In this document: positions 1-6,221 of the stretch, in pieces
Layout of the letters: the number at the start of each line of letters is the position of its first letter
Position numbering within the stretch: the stretch's first letter is position 1
Assembly: GCA_031257655.1 (NCBI GenBank)
Contig: JAIROF010000033.1
Span: 1 to 22,787, forward strand
Length of the DNA stretch: 22,787 nt
Direction of reading: 5' to 3'
DNA from: Prevotellaceae bacterium
Lineage (GTDB): Bacteria; Bacteroidota; Bacteroidia; Bacteroidales; UBA932
Program-made: the position numbers and the translations under genes
Notes under the pieces: generated by a model
Database searches by the model: none
What the model saw: the letters and a program-made list of their open reading frames with translations, nothing else
Told to the model about the DNA's origin: nothing

Positions 1-568
1 TTGTTCCTTTGTGGTTGGAAAAATACCACGAAGACACAAAGAACACAAGGTTTTCACAAGGAGAATTTTTATTACTTTTGTGATTTGCAATGAAATATGC
101 TACCTGAGTAGTTACAAAACTTCGTTTAAATTTATCCTCAATCTTTATTAGCTCTGCAAAATGAGAAAAAGAGAGATTTGATATAAGCTTAATTGGCGCT
201 ATCATTGGCTGTTCAAATGATATTTCAAATTCTTGGAACAGTGTCCCAAGAATTTGTTCGGGCAGCTGCAGCGATTCTTGGGACAGCGTCCCAAGAATTT
301 GCGGATAGGCGACGTAAAACTGTCGGAAGCGCGACAACTCTGCGGTTGATACGTTTTTAAGCCCATGGGTTAGCAGCGAAGTAGAAATATTTTCCAGCAA
401 ATGCTCACCATAATTTGCCCTGTCTTCACCGTTTTGTTCATATTCAACAATATAGCATCCTATCAGCCAATTCCGCAATGTCAATCCAATGTTGATTGCT
501 TTGACGGCATAGGCTTGAAGCGCATCGTGCGTTTGCCTGATATGCTGCGTGAGCTGCTTAAAATCCAT
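1..568 (-). CDS. DUF1016 / YhcG-type PDDEXK nuclease family protein, N-terminal part (runs off left edge)
   Basis: The frame opens at an ATG at 568-566 and stays open to the window edge (189 codons). Residues 1-70 look like the DUF1016 N-terminal domain: a helical start, then TLRNWLIGCYIVEYEQNGE and YGEHLLENIS. Further on come LSRFRQFYVAYPQILGTL and a LSFSHFAELIKIEDKFKRSF segment. In the family this last segment is normally followed by an FYE-like motif and a C-terminal PDDEXK nuclease domain. Here it instead runs, at 115/116, into the 107-bp repeat that also ends the window on the right, so everything after KRSF is probably not native and the gene is likely truncated. The start lies 7 bp after the trpE stop, so the gene is read with the trp operon. 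It carries two in-frame palindromic insertions at 228-298. Family members are widespread, often mobile, and of uncertain function. The family call is fairly sure; the 3' end cannot be seen. Confidence 0.75.
   Translation of the reverse strand, partial: MDFKQLTQHIRQTHDALQAYAVKAINIGLTLRNWLIGCYIVEYEQNGEDRANYGEHLLENISTSLLTHGLKNVSTAELSRFRQFYVAYPQILGTLSQESLQLPEQILGTLFQEFEISFEQPMIAPIKLISNLSFSHFAELIKIEDKFKRSFVTTQVAYFIANHKSNKNSPCENLVFFVSSWYFSNHKGT
9..115. repeat. Window-end inverted repeat, left copy (107 bp)
   Basis: Bases 9-115 are the exact reverse complement of 22681-22787. The inner boundary is sharp at 115/116 (left copy) and 22680/22681 (right copy), with unrelated flanks, so this is a dispersed repeat. 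Its outer extent is unknown because the right copy reaches the window edge. Read on the minus strand it contains ATTGCAAATCACAA, an 18-nt spacer and TTGTGAAAAC, followed by a GTGTTCTTTGTGTCTTCGTG-like stretch. The first two blocks also occur in the tracrRNA-like gene at 9345-9501. Confidence 0.85.
228..298. repeat. Two palindromic units embedded in the DUF1016 reading frame
   Basis: The unit around 275-299 is ATTCTTGGGAC-AGC-GTCCCAAGAAT, a perfect 11-bp inverted repeat. The unit around 229-256 is the same with one changed base in one arm. Both keep frame and encode the repeated peptide QILGTLSQE / QILGTLFQE on the minus strand, separated by a short linker. Both would form hairpins in the DNA and in the mRNA. 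Confidence 0.85.
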
Positions 569-575
569 AATCTTT

Positions 576-1973
576 TCAGCTTTTTGCCATTTCGATGGCC
601 TTGTTGAGCGCTCCGAGCTTGCTGTTCACCTCGCGCAGCTCGTTTTCGGGCTTGGACTGCGCCACGATGCCCGCGCCGGCCTGGTAGTATAGCGTGTTGT
701 TGCAGCTCACAAAGGTGCGGATGGTGATGGCCTGGTTGAGGTTGCCGTCCAGCCCGATGTTGCCGATGCAGCCGCCGTACACGCCGCGCGGGTGCTTCTC
801 CAGCTCGTTGATGAGCTGCATGGCGCGCACCTTGGGTGCGCCGGAGAGCGTTCCTGCGGGGAAGGTGTCGGCAAAGAGGCGGATGCGGTTGGCTTCGGGG
901 GAGATTTCGCCGCACACCCGCGACACCATGTGGATGACGTGCGAGTAAAACTGCACCTCCTTGTAGGCCTTCACGGTTACGCTGCGCGCGTTTCGGCTCA
1001 GGTCGTTTCGGGCAAGGTCTACCAGCATCACGTGCTCGGCGTTTTCCTTTGGGTCTTGCAGCAGCGCCTGCGCCAGCTGCCGGTCGTGCTCGTCGTTGCC
1101 CGTGCGGTGGATGGTGCCGGCTATGGGGTCGATGGTGGCGGTGGCGCCCTCCACCTTGAGGTGCGTTTCGGGCGAAGAGCCGAAGATGCGGTACGACCCG
1201 AAGTCGAAGTAGAACAGGTAGGGCGACGGGTTGACCGACCGCAGGGCGCGGTACACCTTAAAGTCGTCGCCCGTGTAGCGCTGCTCAAAGCGCCGCGAGA
1301 GCACAATCTGAAACACGTCGCCCCGCAGGCAGCGCCCTACGCCGGCCTGCACCATCGCCTTGTACTCCTCGTCGCTGATGGGCGAGGTGGCGCTGCCCTC
1401 CGCGTGAAAATCGTAGCTCGGGATGTTGCGGCTGTTGATGATGTACACCAGCTCGTCCATCCTGCTCTGCTGCCCTTCGGTGAGGTTTTCGGCGATGGCC
1501 ATTTCGTTGTTCAGGTGGTTGATGGCCACCACAAAGCGGTAGAGGATGTAGGTCATGTCGGCTACTGGCGCGAGGGCGTCTTCGCGCGGCGCAACGGCTA
1601 TCTGCTCAAAGTAGCGCACGGCGTCGTAGGCGGTGTAGCCAAAGAAGCCGTTGCCGCTGCCGGGGCTGCCGCCCGCCACCTCGAAGCGCCGGACAAACGC
1701 GTCGAGCATTTGCTGCTCGTCGCCCCGGCGCGCAACGGGCGTGGTGGCGCCGGTTCCGTCGGGGTAGGTGGCGCGCGCCCGGCCGTTGCTCACCGAAAAG
1801 GTGGCGATAGGCTCCACCCCAATAAAGGAGTAGCTGTTGTCGGCCGAGTGGTAGTCGGAGCTTTCGAGCAGCGCCGATTGCGGAAACATGTCCCGCACCT
1901 TGAGGTAGATGCCCACCGGCGTTTGGAGGTCGGCGAGCAGCGTTTTTTTGATGACGGTTAGCCTTGTCTTCAT
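576..1973 (-). CDS. trpE: Anthranilate synthase component I
   Basis: 465 aa, starting at the ATG at 1973-1971 (MKTRLTVIKKTLL), 5 bp after the trpB stop. The enzyme turns chorismate plus ammonia or glutamine-derived amide into anthranilate, the first committed step of tryptophan synthesis, normally with TrpG. The N-terminal half has the LLES motif at residues 35-38, typical of the Trp feedback pocket. The C-terminal chorismate-binding domain shows DVFQIVLSRRF, SPYLFYFDFG, FGSSPETHLKV, PIAGTIHRTGND, HVMLVDLARND, DTFPAGTLSGAPKVRAM and YGGCIGNIG, in family order. Length is normal for TrpE. A longer frame upstream is only an overlap with trpB. No trpG follows; the next gene is the DUF1016 gene 7 bp downstream. 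The enzyme is expected to be cytoplasmic and co-regulated with trpB by the leader at 3280-3515. Confidence 0.95.
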   Translation of the reverse strand: MKTRLTVIKKTLLADLQTPVGIYLKVRDMFPQSALLESSDYHSADNSYSFIGVEPIATFSVSNGRARATYPDGTGATTPVARRGDEQQMLDAFVRRFEVAGGSPGSGNGFFGYTAYDAVRYFEQIAVAPREDALAPVADMTYILYRFVVAINHLNNEMAIAENLTEGQQSRMDELVYIINSRNIPSYDFHAEGSATSPISDEEYKAMVQAGVGRCLRGDVFQIVLSRRFEQRYTGDDFKVYRALRSVNPSPYLFYFDFGSYRIFGSSPETHLKVEGATATIDPIAGTIHRTGNDEHDRQLAQALLQDPKENAEHVMLVDLARNDLSRNARSVTVKAYKEVQFYSHVIHMVSRVCGEISPEANRIRLFADTFPAGTLSGAPKVRAMQLINELEKHPRGVYGGCIGNIGLDGNLNQAITIRTFVSCNNTLYYQAGAGIVAQSKPENELREVNSKLGALNKAIEMAKS

Positions 1974-1978
1974 AAATT

Positions 1979-3256
1979 TCAAATGTTGGTTAATGTAGCA
2001 AAGTTTTTTGGGGGGGAGGGTTGCCGGGCGCTGCCGGCGCCTTGCCCCGGCGTTGGCGGCTCTGGGCTTGGCAAATGTTTCGCTCGCCAGCTGATGAGCG
2101 TTTCCATGTCCTTGTCGCCGCGCCCCGACACGGTGAGCACCACCACGTCGGCGGGCCGGAAGGCTTTGTGGCGGAGCGCGCCCAGCGCGTGCGCCGACTC
2201 CAGCGCCGGGATGATGCCCTCGAGCTGCGTGAGCTCCATAGCCGCCTCGAGCGCCTCGCTGTCGGTCACGGCGAAGTACTCCGCTCTGCCGGACACGGCG
2301 AGGTGGGCGTGCAGCGGGCCGATGCCCGGGTAGTCCAGCCCGGCGGAGATGGAGTAGGGCTCTACGATTTGCCCGTCGTCGGTTTGCATCACAAAGGTGT
2401 GGCATCCGTGGATGACGCCGCGCCTGCCGAGGTGGATGGTGGCGGCGGTTTGGCCGGTGTCCGTGCCCAGCCCTGCCGCCTCTGCGCCGATGAGCTTCAC
2501 GCGCTCGTCGTCGAGGTAGTGGTAGAAGGTGCCGGCGGCGTTGCTTCCGCCGCCCACGCAGGCTATGAGGTAGTCGGGGTAGTCGCGCCCCAGCTGCCCG
2601 GCCAGCTGCTTCTTTATCTCTTCGCTGATGACCGATTGAAACCGCGCCACCATGTCGGGGTAGGGGTGCGGCCCCATGGTGGAGCCAATGATGTAGTGCG
2701 TATCCGACGGGTGGCAGCACCAGTCGCGGATGGCCTCGTTGGTGGCGTCCTTTAGCGTTTTGTTGCCGCTGGTTACGGGGCGCACTTCGGCGCCCAGCAT
2801 CTGCATCTTTTGCACGTTGGGGCGCTGCCGCGCGATGTCCGTTTCGCCCATGTACACAATGCAGCGCATCCCCTTGAGGGCGCACACGGTGGCGGTTGCC
2901 ACGCCGTGCTGCCCGGCGCCCGTTTCGGCAATGATGCGCGTTTTGCCCATGCGCTGCGCGAGGAGGATTTGCCCAACGGTGTTGTTGATCTTGTGCGAAC
3001 CGGTGTGGTTGAGGTCTTCGCGCTTGAGGTAGATGTTCGTGGAGTAGCGCTCCGAAAGGCGGCCGGCGAAGTACAGCGGCGACGGACGCCCCACGTAGTC
3101 GCGCAGTAGCGCGTCGCGCTCGGCCCGAAACGAGGCCTCGCCCGTAATGCTCAGGTAGCTTTCCTTGAGCGCCTCCACGTTGGCGTAGAGGATTTCGGGG
3201 ATGTACGCCCCGCCAAATTCGCCGTAGCGACCGTTCTTGTTTGCGTTGTAGCTCAT
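1979..3256 (-). CDS. trpB: Tryptophan synthase beta chain
   Basis: 425 aa from the ATG at 3256. It condenses indole with L-serine to L-tryptophan using PLP, in complex with TrpA. Visible landmarks are the start YGEFGGAYIPEIL, the PLP lysine K89 in LNHTGSHKINN, ETGAGQHGVATATV, the phosphate-binding ACVGGGSNAAGTFY loop, and the near-terminal LTVSGRGDKDMETLI. Most TrpB proteins end a few residues after GRGDKD. This one continues about 30 residues with a low-complexity Pro/Gly/Ala-rich tail (for example SPEPPTPGQGAG), suggesting loss of the original stop codon and read-through to just before trpE. First structural gene of the attenuated trp operon; the leader terminator lies 26 bp upstream of its start. 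Other trp genes (trpG, D, C, F, A) are not in the window. Confidence 0.95.
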   Translation of the reverse strand: MSYNANKNGRYGEFGGAYIPEILYANVEALKESYLSITGEASFRAERDALLRDYVGRPSPLYFAGRLSERYSTNIYLKREDLNHTGSHKINNTVGQILLAQRMGKTRIIAETGAGQHGVATATVCALKGMRCIVYMGETDIARQRPNVQKMQMLGAEVRPVTSGNKTLKDATNEAIRDWCCHPSDTHYIIGSTMGPHPYPDMVARFQSVISEEIKKQLAGQLGRDYPDYLIACVGGGSNAAGTFYHYLDDERVKLIGAEAAGLGTDTGQTAATIHLGRRGVIHGCHTFVMQTDDGQIVEPYSISAGLDYPGIGPLHAHLAVSGRAEYFAVTDSEALEAAMELTQLEGIIPALESAHALGALRHKAFRPADVVVLTVSGRGDKDMETLISWRAKHLPSPEPPTPGQGAGSARQPSPPKNFATLTNI

Positions 3257-3282
3257 AGCGCGTAGTTGCCTTGAGGGGTGGA

Positions 3283-3319
3283 TAAAAAAACTGAGGGCTG
3301 TCGTGAATGGACAGCCCTC
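3283..3319 (-). terminator. Intrinsic terminator of the trp leader (attenuator)
   Basis: On the minus strand a perfect 10-bp stem (arms 3310-3319 and 3293-3302, sequence GAGGGCTGTC / GACAGCCCTC) with a 7-nt loop is followed by AGTTTTTTT. It lies between the leader peptide and trpB, so it would end transcription before the structural genes. Bases 3300-3307, in the loop and second arm, can instead pair with 3364-3371 in the leader peptide gene. Confidence 0.92.
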
Positions 3320-3371
3320 TGCTCGCTTTGATACTTTTGTATGCTAAAACATGGCGCTACCGCTTCACGAC
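3300..3371 (-). promoter_or_regulatory. Antiterminator pairing of the trp attenuator
   Basis: On the minus-strand RNA, GTCGTGAA (3371-3364, around codons 20-22 of the leader peptide) is an exact 8-nt complement of TTCACGAC (3307-3300, terminator loop and start of its second arm). The two structures exclude each other. A ribosome stalled at the Trp codons 3398-3390 leaves 3371-3364 free, so the antiterminator can form. A ribosome that reaches the stop at 3359-3357 covers that segment, so the terminator forms. Pairing is seen in the sequence; behaviour is inferred from the classical trp attenuation model. Confidence 0.75.
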
Positions 3372-3428
3372 TTTGAAAAGCTGCGAACGCCACCACCAGA
3401 AGTTATTTTCAGCACAAAAGCGCATCAT
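3357..3428 (-). CDS. trpL: trp operon leader peptide with three consecutive Trp codons
   Basis: A 23-codon frame from ATG 3428-3426 to TAG 3359-3357 encodes MMRFCAENNFWWWRSQLFK and then VVKR. Three tandem TGG codons (3398-3390) are very unlikely by chance in a short frame directly upstream of trpB. The frame lies about 50 nt downstream of a strong promoter-like sequence and 38 nt before a rho-independent terminator. It acts as a sensor of charged tRNA-Trp rather than as a functional protein. The start could be the first or the second ATG. No clear Shine-Dalgarno sequence is present, which is usual in Bacteroidota. Confidence 0.88.
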   Translation of the reverse strand: MMRFCAENNFWWWRSQLFKVVKR

Positions 3429-3482
3429 CTTAATGTAAAATTTAGAAAGCGTAAATGTAGCAAGTGTAAAAATTAGAAAGCG

Positions 3483-3514
3483 CAAATTTATATCATAGCT
3501 TTGTAAATTCCAAA
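3483..3514 (-). promoter_or_regulatory. Promoter of the trp operon
   Basis: On the minus strand TTTG (3514-3511) and TAAATTTG (3490-3483) are separated by 20 nt, matching the Bacteroidota -33 TTTG / -7 TAnnTTTG consensus. Transcription would begin near 3476, giving a leader of about 48 nt before the leader peptide. Confidence 0.72.
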
Positions 3515-3522
3515 TTTTAGAA

Positions 3523-3766
3523 GAATTTTTTTTGAGGTGCCATGAAAAATTTGGGTAGCAGAAGAATATTTGGCTAACTCTTTTTTTGAGGTGCTATGAA
3601 ATTGTATAGCCCCGCTCCGTCCTGCCGAATTTGTAATTCGGCAGCCGTGAATATAAGCATTTGTAATGCGCCAACTCATCTTACCAACCCGTATGGCAGT
3701 GGTATGGCGGGAGAAGTGGGATTGGCTATGAAATCTTTTCATAGCGCCTCAAAAAAAGAATTAGCC
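3523..3766. repeat. Short AT-rich repeats (TTCATAGCRCCTC-A7-9-TTAGCC family), partly as an inverted pair
   Basis: Three copies lie here: 3523-3547 (minus), 3572-3600 (minus) and 3738-3766 (plus). The last two face each other and bracket about 137 bp, so 3572-3766 may be a small element with inverted ends. Inside it are two short hairpins of the form GAATT-TGT-AATTC: 3622-3644 (CTGCCGAAT / ATTCGGCAG, 9-bp stem) and near 3658-3670 (GCATT / AATGC). Further copies of the repeat are at 14647-14675 and 19390-19420. No convincing gene lies between 3520 and 3840; the open frames there consist of these repeats. Confidence 0.7.
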
Positions 3767-3843
3767 CAATTTTCGGGTCGTTTCCGCAGCACATCATCGC
3801 ATAAATGCACTCACGCGGCACGTTTTTTGTTCATTTTCGGGCA

Positions 3844-3874
3844 TAAAAAAAGCCTTGCAATGTATTGCAAGGCT
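3844..3874 (-). terminator. Intrinsic terminator after tRNA-Arg
   Basis: A perfect 10-bp stem (AGCCTTGCAA / TTGCAAGGCT, arms 3851-3860 and 3865-3874) with a 4-nt loop is followed on the minus strand by a run of seven T. It lies about 20 bp after the tRNA 3' end. Confidence 0.9.
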
Positions 3875-3894
3875 TCCTGCTACTTAGCTTTCGT

Positions 3895-3971
3895 TGGTGA
3901 CCGCAGAGGGATTCAAACCCCCGACCTTCAGAACCGGAATCTGACGTTCTATTCAGCTGAACTATGCGGCC
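3895..3971 (-). tRNA. tRNA-Arg (anticodon CCG)
   Basis: Minus-strand cloverleaf: acceptor GGCCGCA / TGCGGTC (3971-3965 with 3905-3899), D arm GTTC...GAAC, anticodon stem TCAGA / TCTGA with loop TTCCGGT (anticodon CCG, decoding CGG), a T arm with TTTGAAT in the loop, discriminator A and an encoded CCA (3897-3895). A TACCTTTG -7 box at 3996-3989 lies just upstream and an intrinsic terminator follows. Confidence 0.95.
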
Positions 3972-3988
3972 TCTTTCTAAGAATGAGG

Positions 3989-3996
3989 CAAAGGTA
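3989..3996 (-). promoter_or_regulatory. Promoter -7 element of tRNA-Arg
   Basis: TACCTTTG followed by C on the minus strand, 17 bp upstream of the tRNA 5' end, is an exact TAnnTTTG match. No clear -33 TTTG is seen at the right distance. Confidence 0.6.
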
Positions 3997-4064
3997 GCAT
4001 TTTTGCGCAAAAAAGCCTGCGTTTATTCTGCCCCGGCTCCTTATTTTTTCAAAAAAAAAGCGCC

Positions 4065-4454
4065 TCACGTTTTGTACACGCTGCACGATACGGGCTTCTT
4101 GACGTCCTTAAACCACGTCCGCACCACATAGTAGCCGCTGGGGTATACGCTCATGTTGATGATGATGCTTGCGCGCTGCGGAACGGGGATGGAGCACAAA
4201 AAAACCAGCTCTCCCGAAGCGCTGCTGTAAATGGCCAAGCGATCAATGTCATACTTTTCGCTCTCCACCTTCAACTCCGACTCTACCGGGTTGGGGTACA
4301 GCTTAAGCCCCGTCTTGCTTGCGTCGATTTCTGTTCTTGGAGGAATGCTATCGGCGTCTGCAAAAATTGTCACTTGGTGGCCTGGCTGTCCGCGTAGCGA
4401 AAAAAATAAAGCTGCCACCAGAGTGCTACTCAATATAATTTTCCAAGCTTTCAT
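4065..4454 (-). CDS. Small secreted protein ending in a type IX secretion sorting domain
   Basis: 129 aa from the ATG at 4454 (MKAWKIILSS). A TTG four codons earlier is in frame but gives a poorer signal peptide. Residues 1-25 form a signal peptide: Lys near the start, then the hydrophobic core IILSSTLVAALFFSL. From about residue 50 the protein matches the type A T9SS C-terminal domain pattern: LKLYPNPVESELKVES, then LAIYSSASGELV, then a strand ending in INMSVYPSGYYVVR. In larger proteins this roughly 75-residue domain directs export across the outer membrane and attachment to the surface. Here almost nothing precedes it except a 25-residue linker, so the protein is nearly only signal peptide plus sorting domain. 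It could be the remnant of a larger cargo protein or a true mini-cargo. No catalytic domain is seen. Monocistronic. Confidence 0.7.
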   Translation of the reverse strand: MKAWKIILSSTLVAALFFSLRGQPGHQVTIFADADSIPPRTEIDASKTGLKLYPNPVESELKVESEKYDIDRLAIYSSASGELVFLCSIPVPQRASIIINMSVYPSGYYVVRTWFKDVKKPVSCSVYKT

Positions 4455-5045
4455 AATATTTGCCAACTAACTTATTTACAACATTGTATAAAATTTTATG
4501 GGTGCTGTAACACGCTACAGCGGCTCGAGAATTTTCTTTCCACATTCCTTCCGCTTACAATTCTCGCCGCAAAGATAGCCAACATATTTAATAAAACCAA
4601 ATTTTTCGACAGCTTTCTACAAAAAAAATATCGCTCTGTTAAAAGTCGGTACCCGCATATTTATCTATCCGGTTTGATTTACAGCTTCACGGCAAGCTTA
4701 TCGCCGGGCTTTTGCCGCCTACATGCTACGAAAATGTTAAAAACGGAGTGGCTACGACCATGCCAAATTAGCCGCATGCCCAGCGGACAATGACGGCAAC
4801 GCTGGCCTCATGCCAAAAGGCAACGCGACAAGGAGGGCGGAAAAGCAGGTGGCAGGAGATAGGAAAAAATAACGCAGCATGGTTAAATTCTTTCCCACCT
4901 CAAAATTTGCTGATTGCCTGATTGTTACCTTTACGCCAAACAAGCTCAAGCCGATTGCTCGACAGCCGATTGCTTGACGCGGAAGCAGCCAGCTTGCTGC
5001 ATCACCGGGCGGGCAAACCCTGCCCCTACTTTCAACTTTCAACTT
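4455..5045. other. Gene-free spacer
   Basis: No credible gene is seen. The left half is AT-rich and contains a small hairpin (GCTGTA / TACAGC, 4503-4520), probably in the 5' region of the preceding gene. The right half holds a 15-bp tandem duplication (4949-4963 and 4964-4978, AGCCGATTGCTYGAC) and a GGGCA/TGCCC hairpin near 5010-5025 downstream of mnmA that lacks a T-run. A 96-codon minus-strand frame here looks like chance. Confidence 0.6.
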
Positions 5046-6209
5046 TCAGGCAATGGCTCCGCTTCCTGTCAGCTCTTCGCCGTCGTACCAGGCGGCGAAC
5101 TGCCCGGAGGTGACGCCGCGCTGCGGCTCAGCAAAGGCGACGTAGACGCCTTCGCTGCGGCAGTGCAGCGTAGCTTGCTGCAGGGGCTGACGGTAGCGGA
5201 TGCGGCAGCGGCAGCGGCGCTGCTCGCCGGGCTGCATGGCGAGGTCGGGGCGCAGCCAGCGCACTTCGCCCGCCGGCGCCAAAAGCGCGCTGCGGCTCAG
5301 CGCGGGGTGACCGTGGCCTTCGCCTACGTACACTACGTTGCGCTCCACGTCGGTGGCAACCACAAACAGCGGCTCCACGTGCCCGCCAACGCCCAGCCCA
5401 CGCCGCTGCCCAACGGTGTAGAAGTGTGCTCCGCAGTGCTCGCCTATGCACCTGCCGTCGGACGGAGAAAAGCGGTAGGGCTGCGCCTGCTCCGCGAGCG
5501 TGCTGCGCGGCGGCAGGCGAATGCTCTTGGGCAGCTCCACAATTTGACCCTTCTTTTCCTTGAGCCTTTGCTGCAAAAAAACCGGCAAATCTACCTTCCC
5601 TACAAAGCAAATGCCCTGCGAATCCTTTTTGTTGGCGGTGGGCAAACCCAGCTGCGCGGCGATTTGGCGCACCTCCGGCTTCAGCAGATGGCCTATGGGA
5701 AAAAGCGCCTTGCCCAGCTGCTGCTGCGAGAGCTGGCAGAGAAAGTAGCTCTGGTCTTTGTTGGGGTCGCTACCGGCAAGCAGGCGATGCACCGAACGTC
5801 CGGCTACCGCTATGGCGTCCCTGCGGCAGTAGTGCCCCGTGCCCACGTAGTCGGCGCCAAGGGCGAGGCAGGCTTTCAGGAAAACGTCGAATTTTATTTC
5901 GCGGTTGCAGAGCACGTCCGGGTTGGGCGTGCGCCCCCTTGCGTATTCGGCAAACATGTAGTCTATCACCTTTTGCCGGTAGGGTGCGCTGAGGTCGATG
6001 AAGTGGAATGGAATATCCAGCTGCTTGGCTACGAGCTGGGCCACGGTCAAGTCGTCTTTCCACGGGCAATCGCCGTGCAGCGTGCCCGTGGCGTCGTGCC
6101 AGTTCTGCATGAACATGGCCTCCACCTCGTAGCCTTGCTGCCGGAGCAGGTACGCGGCAACGCTGGAGTCTACGCCTCCCGATAGCCCGATGACGACTTT
6201 TTTTGCCAT
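5046..6209 (-). CDS. mnmA: tRNA-specific 2-thiouridylase MnmA
   Basis: 387 aa from the ATG at 6209. It installs the 2-thio group on U34 of tRNA-Lys, -Glu and -Gln, using ATP and sulfur relayed by an IscS-type desulfurase. The PP-loop GLSGGVDSSVAAYLL is at residues 8-22. NPDVLCNREIKF carries the first catalytic cysteine (C101) and SQGICFVGK the second (C201). YVGTGHYCRR, DPNKDQSYFLCQL, HFYTVGQRRGLGVGG and the C-terminal beta-barrel end ASGQ-like VTSGQFAAWYDGEE follow in family order. Full length. Last gene of the GH92 / 59-aa protein / mnmA operon, 12 bp after the small membrane protein. No typical partner genes are adjacent. Confidence 0.96.
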   Translation of the reverse strand: MAKKVVIGLSGGVDSSVAAYLLRQQGYEVEAMFMQNWHDATGTLHGDCPWKDDLTVAQLVAKQLDIPFHFIDLSAPYRQKVIDYMFAEYARGRTPNPDVLCNREIKFDVFLKACLALGADYVGTGHYCRRDAIAVAGRSVHRLLAGSDPNKDQSYFLCQLSQQQLGKALFPIGHLLKPEVRQIAAQLGLPTANKKDSQGICFVGKVDLPVFLQQRLKEKKGQIVELPKSIRLPPRSTLAEQAQPYRFSPSDGRCIGEHCGAHFYTVGQRRGLGVGGHVEPLFVVATDVERNVVYVGEGHGHPALSRSALLAPAGEVRWLRPDLAMQPGEQRRCRCRIRYRQPLQQATLHCRSEGVYVAFAEPQRGVTSGQFAAWYDGEELTGSGAIA

Positions 6210-6221
6210 GCGCTTTGCCGG

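Noticed and set aside
576..2885. A 769-codon minus-strand frame covering trpE and part of trpB
   Set aside because: The N-terminal third is Arg/Gly/His-rich, overlaps trpB in another frame and starts at GTG. Only the part from MKTRLTV (1973) is TrpE.
3488..3997. Open frames on both strands between trpB and tRNA-Arg
   Set aside because: They consist of the TTCATAGC repeats, short hairpins and part of the tRNA-Arg; the peptides repeat FHSTSKKELA-like pieces and show no domain.
4752..5042. 96-codon minus-strand frame in the mnmA downstream spacer
   Set aside because: Composition is mixed, it contains the 15-bp duplication, no signal or domain is convincing, and no promoter was found.
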